Below are positions 34,384 through 43,179 of a stretch of 64,000 nt of DNA, one piece after another. Under the pieces are notes generated by a model. The model did no database searches, had not been told where the DNA came from, and saw only the letters and a program-made list of their open reading frames with translations. This DNA comes from Paracoccaceae bacterium (GTDB lineage: Bacteria; Pseudomonadota; Alphaproteobacteria; Rhodobacterales; Rhodobacteraceae): positions 1 through 64,000 of the forward strand of contig JAAXIY010000048.1 of the NCBI GenBank assembly GCA_012270125.1. Reading direction: 5' to 3'. The first letter of the stretch is position 1. Every line of letters starts with the position of its first letter. The position numbers and the translations under genes were made by a program.

Positions 34384-35712
34384 ATGGCTTCATCAGGACA
34401 AGTTGAGCAGCTTGAGTCAGGCCGGGTAACCAAAGAGCAATTGGATGCAAACTTCAGTGACCTTCATCCAGAGTTTGACTCACATGAAGCTGCAGTTGCT
34501 GCGGACCGATGCTACTTTTGCTATGATGCGCCATGCGTCACTGCGTGTCCAACATCAATTGATATCCCTTTGTTTATAAGACAAATTGCAACTGACATGC
34601 CCTTGGCATCAGCAAAAACAATATTCGACCAAAACATTTTAGGTGGAATGTGTGCTAGAGTTTGCCCAACTGAGACATTATGCGAGGAAGCCTGCGTGCG
34701 CGAAGCTGCTGAGGGTAAGCCTGTCGAAATAGGACGCTTGCAACGTTATGCGACAGACGTTTCTATGCGATCTGAAGAACACCCATATACAAGAGCAAAA
34801 ACTACTGGAAAAAGCGTTGCAATTGTTGGCGCTGGTCCTGCTGGCTTAGCTGCCGCACATCGTTTGGCAATGCTAGGTCACGAGGTTGATATATTTGATG
34901 CAGGGGTAAAGCCTGGCGGTCTGAATGAGTTTGGGATTGCGGCTTACAAAGCTACTGATAATTTTGCTCAAGAAGAAGTTGAGTGGTTATTAAAAATTGG
35001 TGGTATAAAACTGCACTCAGGTAAAGCTTTAGGCAAAGACTTTACTCTTGAAGACCTCAGTAAATCTCACAATGCAACATTTATCGGTATAGGACTTGAT
35101 AGTGTTCGCAAACTTTCCTTAGATAAAGAAAACCTCAGCAATGTCGAAAATGCTGTGGATTTCATTGCCAGGCTAAGACAATCTTCTGACTTTTCCAAAG
35201 TTCCCGTTGGCTCGAACGTTGTTGTAATTGGCGGAGGTATGACTGCAATTGATGCGGCCGTTCAATCAAAATTGTTAGGAGCAGAAGAGGTTACGCTAGT
35301 TTATAGAGGATCTCAAAAAAAGATGCCTGCTTCACAATATGAGCAAGAGATAGCTAAGTCGAAAGGCGTACGCATTATATTCAACGCAAAGCCGGTTAGC
35401 ATAGAGGGCTCTACATCTGTAGAACATATTGAATTTGAACAAACTGAGAATGGATCAGCTGCTAACAAAAACTTTTCTGTAAAAACTGATCATGTTCTTA
35501 AGGCTATTGGACAGCTTTTAACGGACGAGCCACAAAATTTGGAATTAGAAGGGTCAAAAATTAAAGTTAACGCCCTTTTTGAAACGTCGGTCAAAAATGT
35601 TTGGGCTGGTGGAGACTGTGTATCCGCTGGCGACGACTTGACAGTTACTGCAGTTGCGCAAGGTAGAGACGCAGCTGAAAATATTCATTCTAAACTTATG
35701 GGAGAAGGATAA
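34384..35712 (+). CDS. preT: NAD-dependent dihydropyrimidine dehydrogenase, PreT subunit
   Basis: A 442-residue GltD-like flavoprotein subunit. The N-terminal domain has two Cys clusters for 4Fe-4S centres (CYFCYDAPCVTACP about 43-56, and CARVCPTETLCEEAC about 85-100). The FAD motif VGAGPAGLAAA follows near 145-155 and the NAD(P) motif VIGGGMTAIDAA near 280-290. It passes electrons from NADH to PreA to reduce uracil or thymine to the 5,6-dihydro form. It has a strong GGAGGA ribosome site and its stop overlaps the preA ATG. A RutR operator precedes it. Confidence 0.95.
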   Translation: MASSGQVEQLESGRVTKEQLDANFSDLHPEFDSHEAAVAADRCYFCYDAPCVTACPTSIDIPLFIRQIATDMPLASAKTIFDQNILGGMCARVCPTETLCEEACVREAAEGKPVEIGRLQRYATDVSMRSEEHPYTRAKTTGKSVAIVGAGPAGLAAAHRLAMLGHEVDIFDAGVKPGGLNEFGIAAYKATDNFAQEEVEWLLKIGGIKLHSGKALGKDFTLEDLSKSHNATFIGIGLDSVRKLSLDKENLSNVENAVDFIARLRQSSDFSKVPVGSNVVVIGGGMTAIDAAVQSKLLGAEEVTLVYRGSQKKMPASQYEQEIAKSKGVRIIFNAKPVSIEGSTSVEHIEFEQTENGSAANKNFSVKTDHVLKAIGQLLTDEPQNLELEGSKIKVNALFETSVKNVWAGGDCVSAGDDLTVTAVAQGRDAAENIHSKLMGEG

Positions 35713-37016
35713 TGGCTGATTTAACTTCAAGTTTTTGTGGTATTTCGTCCCCAAATCCATTTTGGCTAGCCTCAGCGCCGCCTACCGACAAAGAGTATAA
35801 TGTGCGCCGAGCTTTTGAAGCTGGTTGGGGCGGTGTTGTGTGGAAAACTCTGGGATCTGAAGGTCCTCCAATTGTGAACGTAAATGGACCTAGGTATGGT
35901 GCTATATGGGGAGCAGATAGACGCCTCTTGGGATTAAATAACATTGAGCTTATAACAGATCGATCATTAGAAATTAATCTGGAAGAAATGGCTCGGATTA
36001 AAAAAGATTTTCCAGATAGAGCTTTAGTTGCCTCTGTAATGGTGCCTTGTGAAGAGCAACATTGGAAAGAAATTGTGCCTAGAATAGCGGAAACCGGAGT
36101 TGACGGTTTTGAGTTGAATTTTGGATGCCCACATGGAATGTCAGAAAGGGGCATGGGATCGGCTGTTGGGCAAGTTCCAGAGTATATTGAAATGGTAACG
36201 CGCTGGTGTAAGGAATCCACAGATTTACCAGTTATTGTTAAACTCACCCCTAATATAACAAATATAATCTACCCGGCTACTGCCGCTAAAGAGGGCGGTG
36301 CCGACGCTGTCAGTCTTATAAATACAATTTCATCAATTGTATCCGTAGATCTCGATGATATGGCTCCTAACCCAACAATTGATGGTAAAGGTACTGCTGG
36401 TGGATATTGTGGACCTGCGGTTAAACCAATTGCTTTAAATATGGTTGCTCAGATAGCTCGTACACCCGAAACTCATGGATTACCAATTTCTGGAATAGGT
36501 GGTGTTACAACTTGGCGAGATGCAGCTGAATTTTTAGCGCTTGGAGCTGGAAACGTTCAAGTTTGTACTGCAGCGATGACCTATGGATTTGGAATTATTA
36601 AGGAAATGACTGCTGGTTTATCTAGCTGGATGGATGAAAAAGGTTATAATTCTGTCGATGAAATAGTTGGAAGAGCGGTGCCAAATGTAACTGATTGGCA
36701 GTACCTAAATTTAAATTACACTACCAAGGCCAGAATTGATCAGGACTCATGCATAAGTTGTGGTCGCTGCTATGCTGCTTGTGAAGATACATCACACCAA
36801 GCTATAGCGATGTCAGCTGATAGAGTATTTACAGTAAAAGATGATGAGTGTGTGGCGTGTAATATGTGTGTTAACGTCTGTCCCGTTGAAAATTGTATTA
36901 CAATGGAGCAGCTATCTCCTGGTGACTTGGATGAGAGAACTGGAAACCGTGTAGCTGCCGAATATGGTAACTGGACGCAACATCCTAATAATCCAATGGC
37001 AAAAGCCGCTGAATAG
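35712..37016 (+). CDS. preA: NAD-dependent dihydropyrimidine dehydrogenase, PreA subunit
   Basis: A 434-residue subunit with an FMN-binding TIM barrel resembling dihydroorotate dehydrogenase. The general-acid Cys139 lies in NFGCPHGMSE. The C-terminal ferredoxin domain (about 335-400) has two 4Fe-4S clusters (CISCGRCYAAC and CVACNMCVNVCP). It catalyses uracil/thymine reduction, the first step of the reductive pyrimidine pathway; the later steps are encoded at 37922-40643. It overlaps preT by one base. A hairpin at 37037-37070 probably terminates it. Confidence 0.95.
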   Translation: MADLTSSFCGISSPNPFWLASAPPTDKEYNVRRAFEAGWGGVVWKTLGSEGPPIVNVNGPRYGAIWGADRRLLGLNNIELITDRSLEINLEEMARIKKDFPDRALVASVMVPCEEQHWKEIVPRIAETGVDGFELNFGCPHGMSERGMGSAVGQVPEYIEMVTRWCKESTDLPVIVKLTPNITNIIYPATAAKEGGADAVSLINTISSIVSVDLDDMAPNPTIDGKGTAGGYCGPAVKPIALNMVAQIARTPETHGLPISGIGGVTTWRDAAEFLALGAGNVQVCTAAMTYGFGIIKEMTAGLSSWMDEKGYNSVDEIVGRAVPNVTDWQYLNLNYTTKARIDQDSCISCGRCYAACEDTSHQAIAMSADRVFTVKDDECVACNMCVNVCPVENCITMEQLSPGDLDERTGNRVAAEYGNWTQHPNNPMAKAAE

Positions 37017-37036
37017 AATAAAATAAAGATCTATTT

Positions 37037-37070
37037 AAGGGTGCCCCTATATAAACATTAGGGCGCCCTT
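37037..37070. terminator. Bidirectional hairpin between preA and rutR
   Basis: Arms AAGGGTGCCCCTA and TAGGGCGCCCTT pair with one G-U and one bulge around a 9-nt loop. It lies between convergent preA (stop 37016) and rutR, and overlaps the rutR stop codon. There is no strong U-tract on either strand, so termination may be partial or factor-assisted. Confidence 0.6.
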
Positions 37071-37687
37071 ACACTCAACGTCCGTAACAAAACGCTTGTT
37101 AAATACTCCTCTGCATCATCAAACAATTCTTCTTCACTTTGATTTAAAATTGATTTCACCTGAATATCAAAATCTGCGTAATGTTGCGTCATAGCCCAAA
37201 TTGAAAAGAATAAATGATAACCGTTTACATATTCTAATTTTTTTTCTTCAATCCATTTATCAATAACTGCAACTTTTTCGTCTAATGTTTGTTTTAAGCT
37301 GGTTGCTAAAACGTTTTGAGTCAGCGGCGCTCCATGCAAAATTTCGGTTGCAAACAATTTACTTTCTTGTGGTTTTTGTTTTGACATCTTTAGCTTTGCT
37401 TTCATGTAACCTAATAGCTCGTCTATTGGGTCCCCATCAGAAGAAATGTTATGAAGTGGGGCAACCCACTCATCCAATAAACCGCTTAAAACATCAAAAT
37501 ATATTTGATCTTTACTCGAATAATAGTAGAGGATGTTTGGCTTAGTAAGGCCAGAGGCGACGGCAATCTTATCTAATGTTGCACCACGCAAACCGTATTC
37601 TGAAAAGACTTCTAAAGCAGCTTTTTTAATAGTGCTGCGTTTTTCTTTTTGAATTCTTGAGAGGGTCTTTTTTTCTATCAAATTCAT
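37058..37687 (-). CDS. rutR: RutR-type TetR-family pyrimidine repressor
   Basis: A 209-residue TetR regulator close in length to E. coli RutR (212 aa). The N-terminal HTH covers about 17-63 (AALEVFSEYGLRGATLDKIA, LTKPNILYYYSSK). The ligand domain shares recognisable RutR segments: KLFATEILHGAPL versus RLFCMEMLAGAPL, and IWAMTQHYADF versus IWASTQHYADF. RutR binds uracil or thymine and releases DNA. Operators matching the RutR consensus lie upstream of preT and between this gene and the amidohydrolase. It probably represses preTA, the hydrolase operon and itself. In E. coli RutR controls the different Rut pathway. Confidence 0.88.
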   Translation of the reverse strand: MNLIEKKTLSRIQKEKRSTIKKAALEVFSEYGLRGATLDKIAVASGLTKPNILYYYSSKDQIYFDVLSGLLDEWVAPLHNISSDGDPIDELLGYMKAKLKMSKQKPQESKLFATEILHGAPLTQNVLATSLKQTLDEKVAVIDKWIEEKKLEYVNGYHLFFSIWAMTQHYADFDIQVKSILNQSEEELFDDAEEYLTSVLLRTLSVRAP

Positions 37688-37815
37688 TTATTTTACTAGT
37701 CACTCTTTGTTTGCAGATCTAAATTTTCAAAACATAGATTTGGTCTTAAAAATTGTTGTGTGCTGCTGTTAATTTAAGCAACCTTAGAACAAGAATTAAA
37801 AAAAATTAAGAAAAA

Positions 37816-37831
37816 TTGTCCAATTGGTCAA
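37816..37831. promoter_or_regulatory. RutR operator in the rutR/amidohydrolase spacer
   Basis: TTGTCCAATTGGTCAA differs from the RutR consensus TTGACCA-NN-TGGTCAA at one position. It lies in the 213-nt-plus divergent spacer, so it can control both rutR (autoregulation) and the downstream catabolic operon. An extra half-site TTGACC occurs at 37840-37845, 24 bp further on. Confidence 0.8.
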
Positions 37832-37921
37832 AAAATTCATTGACCGCCCTCGTTTATATGTTCCAATGTCACTTAGGGCCAAGATTGTTTTGGTTAATTT
37901 TTGTTATTGGGGGTTTTTAGT

Positions 37922-39166
37922 TTGGAAAGTATGAAAAATCTTAGGATCGATCCAGATCGACTTTGGGACAGTCTAATGGAAATGGCAAAAATCGGCCCTG
38001 GAATTGCTGGTGGAAATAATCGTCAAACATTAACGGACGAGGATGCAGAAGGCCGAGCACTATTTCAAAAGTGGTGTGAAGATGCAGGTATGAAAATGGG
38101 TGTTGATACCATGGGTAATATGTTTGCTTCAAGGGCTGGCTCAGATCCAGATGCTCTTCCTGTTTATGTTGGCTCTCATCTCGACACGCAACCAACGGGT
38201 GGAAAGTATGATGGTGTTTTAGGTGTTTTGGGTGGTTTAGAAGTTATAAGAACGTTGAATGATCTTGATGTGACGACAAAGCATCCAATCGTAGTAGTAA
38301 ATTGGACGAATGAAGAAGGAACACGTTTTGCCCCAGCAATGCTCGCATCAGGGGTTTTTGCTGGAAAACACGATCAAGAGTGGGCTTATGATCGAGTGGA
38401 TAGTGAAGGAAAAAAATTTGGTGATGAACTAAAACGTATTGGATGGGTGGGCGACGAGAAGGTCGGCGCCAGAGAAATGCACGCCATGTTCGAGCTGCAT
38501 ATTGAGCAAGGCCCTATTTTAGAAGCTGAAAATAAAGATATTGGTGTTGTTACCCACGGTCAGGGTTTGCGATGGATTGAGTGTAAAATTACTGGAAAAG
38601 AGAGCCATACTGGCTCGACTCCCATGCGTATGCGCAAAAATGCAGGTAGGGGTTTAGCGTTAGTTACCGAACTGGTTCATGAAATTGCCATGAAGCACCA
38701 ACCGAATGCTGTTGGCGCAATTGGACATATTGATGTGTACCCCAATTCTCGAAATATCATCCCTGGGCAAATTGTCTGCACCGTAGATATGCGAACGCAC
38801 TTGTTGGATATACTAGAAGCAATGGTTGCAGAGTTTGAGGAGAAAGCTCCAAAATTATGTAGTGACATTGGTGTTGATTTCGAATGTTCAATAGTTGGGC
38901 AATTTAATCCACCTGCTTTTGATGAGGGTTGTGTTTCAGCGGTTAGAGAAGCTGCAGAAGAACTTGGTTACAGCCATATGGATATAGTTTCGGGAGCTGG
39001 GCACGATGCTTGTTGGATAAATGATCTTGCACCAACTGCTATGATCATGTGCCCGTGTGAAGACGGTTTAAGCCACAATGAGGCCGAAGAAATATCCAAA
39101 GAATGGGCACAAGCTGGTACCGATGTTTTGCTTCATGCAGTTTTAAATACAGCTATCATTCAATAG
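37922..39166 (+). CDS. N-carbamoyl-beta-alanine amidohydrolase-type M20 hydrolase
   Basis: An M20-family Zn-dependent amidohydrolase of about 415 residues (HyuC/PydC/allantoate amidohydrolase group). Metal-site motifs include GSHLDTQPTGGKYDG (about 82-96), NWTNEEGTRF and FELHIEQGP, with a C-terminal GAGHDA. It hydrolyses N-carbamoyl-beta-alanine to beta-alanine, CO2 and NH3, the last step of reductive uracil degradation; the context supports this over allantoate. Start choice: TTG 37922 has GGGGG about 9 nt upstream; ATG 37931 and an upstream TTG (37901) are alternatives. It has a RutR operator upstream and is 22 nt from dihydropyrimidinase. Confidence 0.9.
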   Translation: MESMKNLRIDPDRLWDSLMEMAKIGPGIAGGNNRQTLTDEDAEGRALFQKWCEDAGMKMGVDTMGNMFASRAGSDPDALPVYVGSHLDTQPTGGKYDGVLGVLGGLEVIRTLNDLDVTTKHPIVVVNWTNEEGTRFAPAMLASGVFAGKHDQEWAYDRVDSEGKKFGDELKRIGWVGDEKVGAREMHAMFELHIEQGPILEAENKDIGVVTHGQGLRWIECKITGKESHTGSTPMRMRKNAGRGLALVTELVHEIAMKHQPNAVGAIGHIDVYPNSRNIIPGQIVCTVDMRTHLLDILEAMVAEFEEKAPKLCSDIGVDFECSIVGQFNPPAFDEGCVSAVREAAEELGYSHMDIVSGAGHDACWINDLAPTAMIMCPCEDGLSHNEAEEISKEWAQAGTDVLLHAVLNTAIIQ

Positions 39167-39188
39167 TCATATCGTTAGGAGTTAAATA

Positions 39189-40643
39189 ATGTCGAAGGTA
39201 ATTAAAAATGGAACCGTTGTAACTCATGATTTGACTTACAAAGCCGATATTTTAATCGAGGGTTCAAAAATTAGTGAAATCGGACAAAATTTGTCTGGTG
39301 ACACTGAACTTGATGCGACAGGTTGCTATGTTATGCCAGGTGGTATCGATCCGCATACCCATTTGGAAATGCCATTTATGGGCACCTATTCAAGCGATGA
39401 TTTTGAGAGCGGTACTAGAGCCGGTCTTGCTGGTGGTACGACCATGGTTGTAGATTTTGCTTTGCCTAATCAAGGTGAAAGCTTGCTTGATGCTATAAAG
39501 CGTTGGGACAATAAATCTACTAGAGCAAATTGTGATTACTCTTTTCACATGGCGGTTACTTGGTGGGGTGAGCAAGTATTTAATGACATGAAAACGGTTA
39601 TAGAAGAGCGTGGAATAAACACATTTAAGCATTTTTTGGCATATAAAGGTGCTTTGATGGTTAATGATGATGAATTATATGCATCTTTTTCACGCTTAGC
39701 CGATCTTGGCGGTATCGCGATGGTTCATGCGGAAAATGGTGATGTTGTTGCTGAATTGAGCGCTAAGCTTTTGGCCGATGGCAATAATGGTCCAGAGGCT
39801 CACGCGTATTCTAGACCCAGTCAGGTTGAAGGTGAAGCCACAAATCGTGCTATTATGATCGCAGATATGGCCGGTGTTCCGCTTTATGTTGTTCATACTT
39901 CTTGTGAAGAAGCTCACGAGGCGATCCGACGTGCTAGACAAGCTGGGAAGCGTGTTTGGGGTGAGCCATTGATTCAACATCTCACTTTAGATGAAACTGA
40001 ATATTTTAATAAAGATTGGGATCATGCTGCTAGAAGAGTAATGTCTCCACCATTTAGAAATAAAAAGCATCAGGATAGTTTGTGGGCTGGTTTACAAGCT
40101 GGATCTTTGAGTGTGGTTGCTACGGATCATTGTGCATTTACCACGGAGCAAAAACGTTTTGGGGTGGGTGATTTTACTAAAATTCCAAATGGGACGGGAG
40201 GCTTAGAAGATAGATTACCTATGCTTTGGACGCATGGAGTGAGAACTGGCCGACTAACAATGAATGAGTTTGTTGCGGTAACGTCTACAAATATTGCAAA
40301 AATACTAAATTGTTATCCTAAGAAAGGTGCTGTGCTTGTGGGGGCGGATGCTGATTTGATTGTCTGGGATCCAGAAAAGTCTAAGACGATTAAGGCATCA
40401 ACTCAACAATCAGCGATTGATTACAATGTTTTTGAGGGTCATACGGTAACCGGATTGCCCAGGTACACTTTATCGAGAGGCTATGTGGCGATTTCTGATG
40501 GCGAAGTTAATACTAAAGAGGGTCACGGCGAATTTGTTGCAAGAAAAGGTAATACCCCAGTCAACCAAGCTCTTTCGAATTGGAAAGATCTTACATCTCC
40601 AACTCCGGTGAAGCGCACTGGGATACCTGCCACAGGTGTTTAA
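39189..40643 (+). CDS. hydA: Dihydropyrimidinase
   Basis: A 484-residue cyclic amidohydrolase. The binuclear Zn site motifs are DPHTHLEMPF (about 55-64), the carbamylated Lys in FLAYKGAL (about 150), VHAENG, VHTS and ATDHCAF. It hydrolyses 5,6-dihydrouracil or dihydrothymine to N-carbamoyl-beta-amino acid, linking PreTA to the preceding amidohydrolase. The length matches bacterial HydA (about 460-485). The ribosome site is TAGGAG. It is followed 22 nt later by an ABC importer set in the same direction. Confidence 0.95.
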   Translation: MSKVIKNGTVVTHDLTYKADILIEGSKISEIGQNLSGDTELDATGCYVMPGGIDPHTHLEMPFMGTYSSDDFESGTRAGLAGGTTMVVDFALPNQGESLLDAIKRWDNKSTRANCDYSFHMAVTWWGEQVFNDMKTVIEERGINTFKHFLAYKGALMVNDDELYASFSRLADLGGIAMVHAENGDVVAELSAKLLADGNNGPEAHAYSRPSQVEGEATNRAIMIADMAGVPLYVVHTSCEEAHEAIRRARQAGKRVWGEPLIQHLTLDETEYFNKDWDHAARRVMSPPFRNKKHQDSLWAGLQAGSLSVVATDHCAFTTEQKRFGVGDFTKIPNGTGGLEDRLPMLWTHGVRTGRLTMNEFVAVTSTNIAKILNCYPKKGAVLVGADADLIVWDPEKSKTIKASTQQSAIDYNVFEGHTVTGLPRYTLSRGYVAISDGEVNTKEGHGEFVARKGNTPVNQALSNWKDLTSPTPVKRTGIPATGV

Positions 40644-40665
40644 GATTTAGGGACAACTAGAACTA

Positions 40666-41448
40666 GTGACTAACGAAACAGTGATTTCAGCGAAGTCGTT
40701 GGATTTAACCTTCCAAACCAACGATGGGCCAGTACATGCTTTAAAAGATGTAAACCTTAATGTAACAAAAGGTGATTTTGTAAGTTTTATTGGGCCATCA
40801 GGTTGCGGTAAAACAACATTTCTAAGAGTTATGGCGGATCTAGACCAGCCAACAGATGGGACCATCACGATTAATGGTGTGTCTCCAAAAGCTGCTCGAG
40901 AAAGTCGGGCATATGGATATGTCTTTCAATCAGCGGGACTGTATCCGTGGCGCACAATAGGAAAAAATATACGCTTACCTTTAGAAATAATGGGGATAAG
41001 CAAGTCTGAGCAAAAAGAGCGAGTTGAAAAAGTTCTAAAGCTAGTTGAGTTAGAAGATTTTGAAAAGAAATTTCCATGGCAGCTTTCTGGTGGCATGCAA
41101 CAAAGAGTATCTATCGCAAGGGCTCTAGCATTTGATGCTGATATTTTATTAATGGATGAACCTTTTGGTGCTTTGGATGAAATAGTAAGAGACTATTTAA
41201 ACGAACAGTTACTGAAACTTTGGCATTCAACAAAAAAAACAATTTGTTTTGTAACCCACTCGATACCAGAGGCGGTATACCTATCCACTAAAATTGTTGT
41301 TATGTCTCCTCGCCCAGGACGAATTATTGATATAATTGAAAGTGATTTGCCTGATAAACGACCCTTGGAGATAAGAGATACTAAAGAGTTTATTGATATT
41401 GCCCAAAGAGTAAGAGAAGGTTTAAGGGCTGGGCATAGTTATGAATAA
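40666..41448 (+). CDS. NitT/TauT-type ABC importer ATPase (pyrimidine-linked)
   Basis: A 260-residue single ABC ATPase with Walker A GPSGCGKTT (about 43-51), LSGGMQQRVSIARA and Walker B LLMDEPFGALD, as in TauB/SsuB/ThiZ. The GTG start has no strong ribosome site. It overlaps the next permease by 8 nt. Its position directly after dihydropyrimidinase suggests import of a pyrimidine, hydantoin or dihydropyrimidine compound; homologous hydA-linked transporters exist, but the ligand is unproven. Confidence 0.9.
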   Translation: MTNETVISAKSLDLTFQTNDGPVHALKDVNLNVTKGDFVSFIGPSGCGKTTFLRVMADLDQPTDGTITINGVSPKAARESRAYGYVFQSAGLYPWRTIGKNIRLPLEIMGISKSEQKERVEKVLKLVELEDFEKKFPWQLSGGMQQRVSIARALAFDADILLMDEPFGALDEIVRDYLNEQLLKLWHSTKKTICFVTHSIPEAVYLSTKIVVMSPRPGRIIDIIESDLPDKRPLEIRDTKEFIDIAQRVREGLRAGHSYE

Positions 41449-42307
41449 GTCGCTCATTCCAATAGTAACAATCTCCATGTTTATAGTGCTAATTTGGTAT
41501 GCTTTTTCAATAGTATTGAATTCGTCATGGGCTTTAGACAAGGCAGAAAGGAATAATCAGAAACTTAGTTTTTCTGAACTTGTTCATGATACCTGGTCTC
41601 AGAAAAAGCCTAAATTACCGACGCCTCATCAGGTAGGCTATGAAATGTGGAAGACGACTTTTGATAAAAAAATTACGTCTAAGCGATCGCTTGTTTACCA
41701 TGGTTGGATAACGTTATCAGCAACATTGGCTGGCTTCATGTTGGGGACGCTTTTAGGTGTTTTATTAGCTTTAGCAATTGTACACGACAAAGCGACAGAT
41801 TTAAGTGTGATGCCCTGGATTATTACGAGTCAAACAATACCAATCTTGGCATTAGCTCCTATGATCATTGTCGTATCTAGCTCAATTGGCTTTACCGGGC
41901 TCATGCCTAAGGCGATCATTTCAATGTACCTTTCTTTTTTTCCAATTGTAGTGGGAATGGTTAAGGGATTGAGATCACCTGACTTACTTGAAATTGATCA
42001 AATGAAAACTTGGTCGGCCTCGCAATTTCAGATTTTGATTAAATTAAGGCTCCCGAAGTCAATTCCTTTTTTGTTTACCTCGCTGAAGCTTGGAATGGCG
42101 GCATCGCTTGTTGGGGCAATTGTTGGAGAGCTACCATCTGGTGCAATCGCTGGTTTGGGAGCTAGAATGCTTTCAGGAAGTTATTATGGACAGACAATCC
42201 AAATCTGGAGTGCATTATTTGCCGCAGCTATCCTTGCAGCTTCATTGGTTGGATTGATTAGTTTAATCCAGGCCTTTGTTTTTAAAAGGATGATGATTGC
42301 TCAATGA
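41441..42307 (+). CDS. NitT/TauT-type ABC importer permease 1
   Basis: A 288-residue permease with an N-terminal helix followed by a hydrophilic stretch of about 60 residues before the main five-helix core, longer than in TauC/SsuC. The EAA-like loop lies near WSASQFQILIKLRLPKS. It overlaps the ATPase by 8 nt and the next permease by 4 nt (ATGA). It likely forms a heterodimeric pore with the next gene product. Confidence 0.87.
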   Translation: MNKSLIPIVTISMFIVLIWYAFSIVLNSSWALDKAERNNQKLSFSELVHDTWSQKKPKLPTPHQVGYEMWKTTFDKKITSKRSLVYHGWITLSATLAGFMLGTLLGVLLALAIVHDKATDLSVMPWIITSQTIPILALAPMIIVVSSSIGFTGLMPKAIISMYLSFFPIVVGMVKGLRSPDLLEIDQMKTWSASQFQILIKLRLPKSIPFLFTSLKLGMAASLVGAIVGELPSGAIAGLGARMLSGSYYGQTIQIWSALFAAAILAASLVGLISLIQAFVFKRMMIAQ

Positions 42308-43155
42308 ATAGTTTTTTCCTATTTTCTATTGTTTTTTGGGTAGCCGCTTGGACACTAAATATTTTTATTAGTCAATCTAACCTTGTTAAAACTAAAATGG
42401 TTGTGCCTCCTATTTTATTTGGAGTATCTTTACTTCTGATTTGGGAGGCCTCAATTAGTGCTTTCGAGGTAAGTCCAGTAATTCTCCCAGCCCCGTCTTT
42501 GGTATTCATAAAATTTATTAACAGCGTTTCAATTCTTTGGGTTGATTTTGTACAGACTTTCGTCAAGGGAGCTTTAAGCGGATATATCTTTGGTTGTTCA
42601 GCAGCTTTTGGTGTAGCTCTTTTAGCAGATCGTTTTAAGTTCTTAGAACGTGGGTTATTGCCGATTGGAACTTTTATGGCAGCTCTTCCCATTGTTGGTA
42701 CGGCACCAATATTGGTAAGGTGGTTTGGTTTTGACTGGGAGTCGAAATCTGCTGTAGTTACAGTGATGGTATTTTTCCCAATGCTGATAAATACTATACA
42801 AGGTTTGCAAATGTCCGATAAAATTCATCGTGATTTAATGCGGACATATAATGCAACATCTTTTCAAACGTTGGTAAAATTAAGATTAGCAGCTGCAATG
42901 CCTTTTATTTTTAATGGACTTAAAATCTGTTCTACCCTAGCATTAATTGGGGCGATTGTAGCTGAATTTTTTGGATCGCCGATTAAGGGAATTGGATTCA
43001 GGATTTCAACAGAAGTTGGCAGGTTTGCATTAGATATGGTCTGGGCAGAAATAACAATAGCGGCAATAACAGGATCGTTGTTTTATGGTGGGATTGTTTT
43101 GCTGGAAAAGGTGGTAACCTTCTGGCACCCGTCGCAAAGAGTAAGATTAAAATAA
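42304..43155 (+). CDS. NitT/TauT-type ABC importer permease 2
   Basis: A 283-residue permease with about seven helices. The cytoplasmic loop YNATSFQTLVKLRLAAAMPF parallels that of permease 1, indicating a duplicated, heterodimeric pair. It overlaps permease 1 by 4 nt and is followed 24 nt later by the binding protein with an AAAGGAG ribosome site. Confidence 0.87.
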   Translation: MNSFFLFSIVFWVAAWTLNIFISQSNLVKTKMVVPPILFGVSLLLIWEASISAFEVSPVILPAPSLVFIKFINSVSILWVDFVQTFVKGALSGYIFGCSAAFGVALLADRFKFLERGLLPIGTFMAALPIVGTAPILVRWFGFDWESKSAVVTVMVFFPMLINTIQGLQMSDKIHRDLMRTYNATSFQTLVKLRLAAAMPFIFNGLKICSTLALIGAIVAEFFGSPIKGIGFRISTEVGRFALDMVWAEITIAAITGSLFYGGIVLLEKVVTFWHPSQRVRLK

Positions 43156-43179
43156 AATTGTAGTTAAAGGAGATTATAT

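Noticed and set aside
37285-37545. Long open frames antisense to clear genes (for example opposite rutR, preA, dihydropyrimidinase)
   Set aside because: They overlap well-supported proteins completely, lack ribosome sites and family motifs, and are expected shadows.
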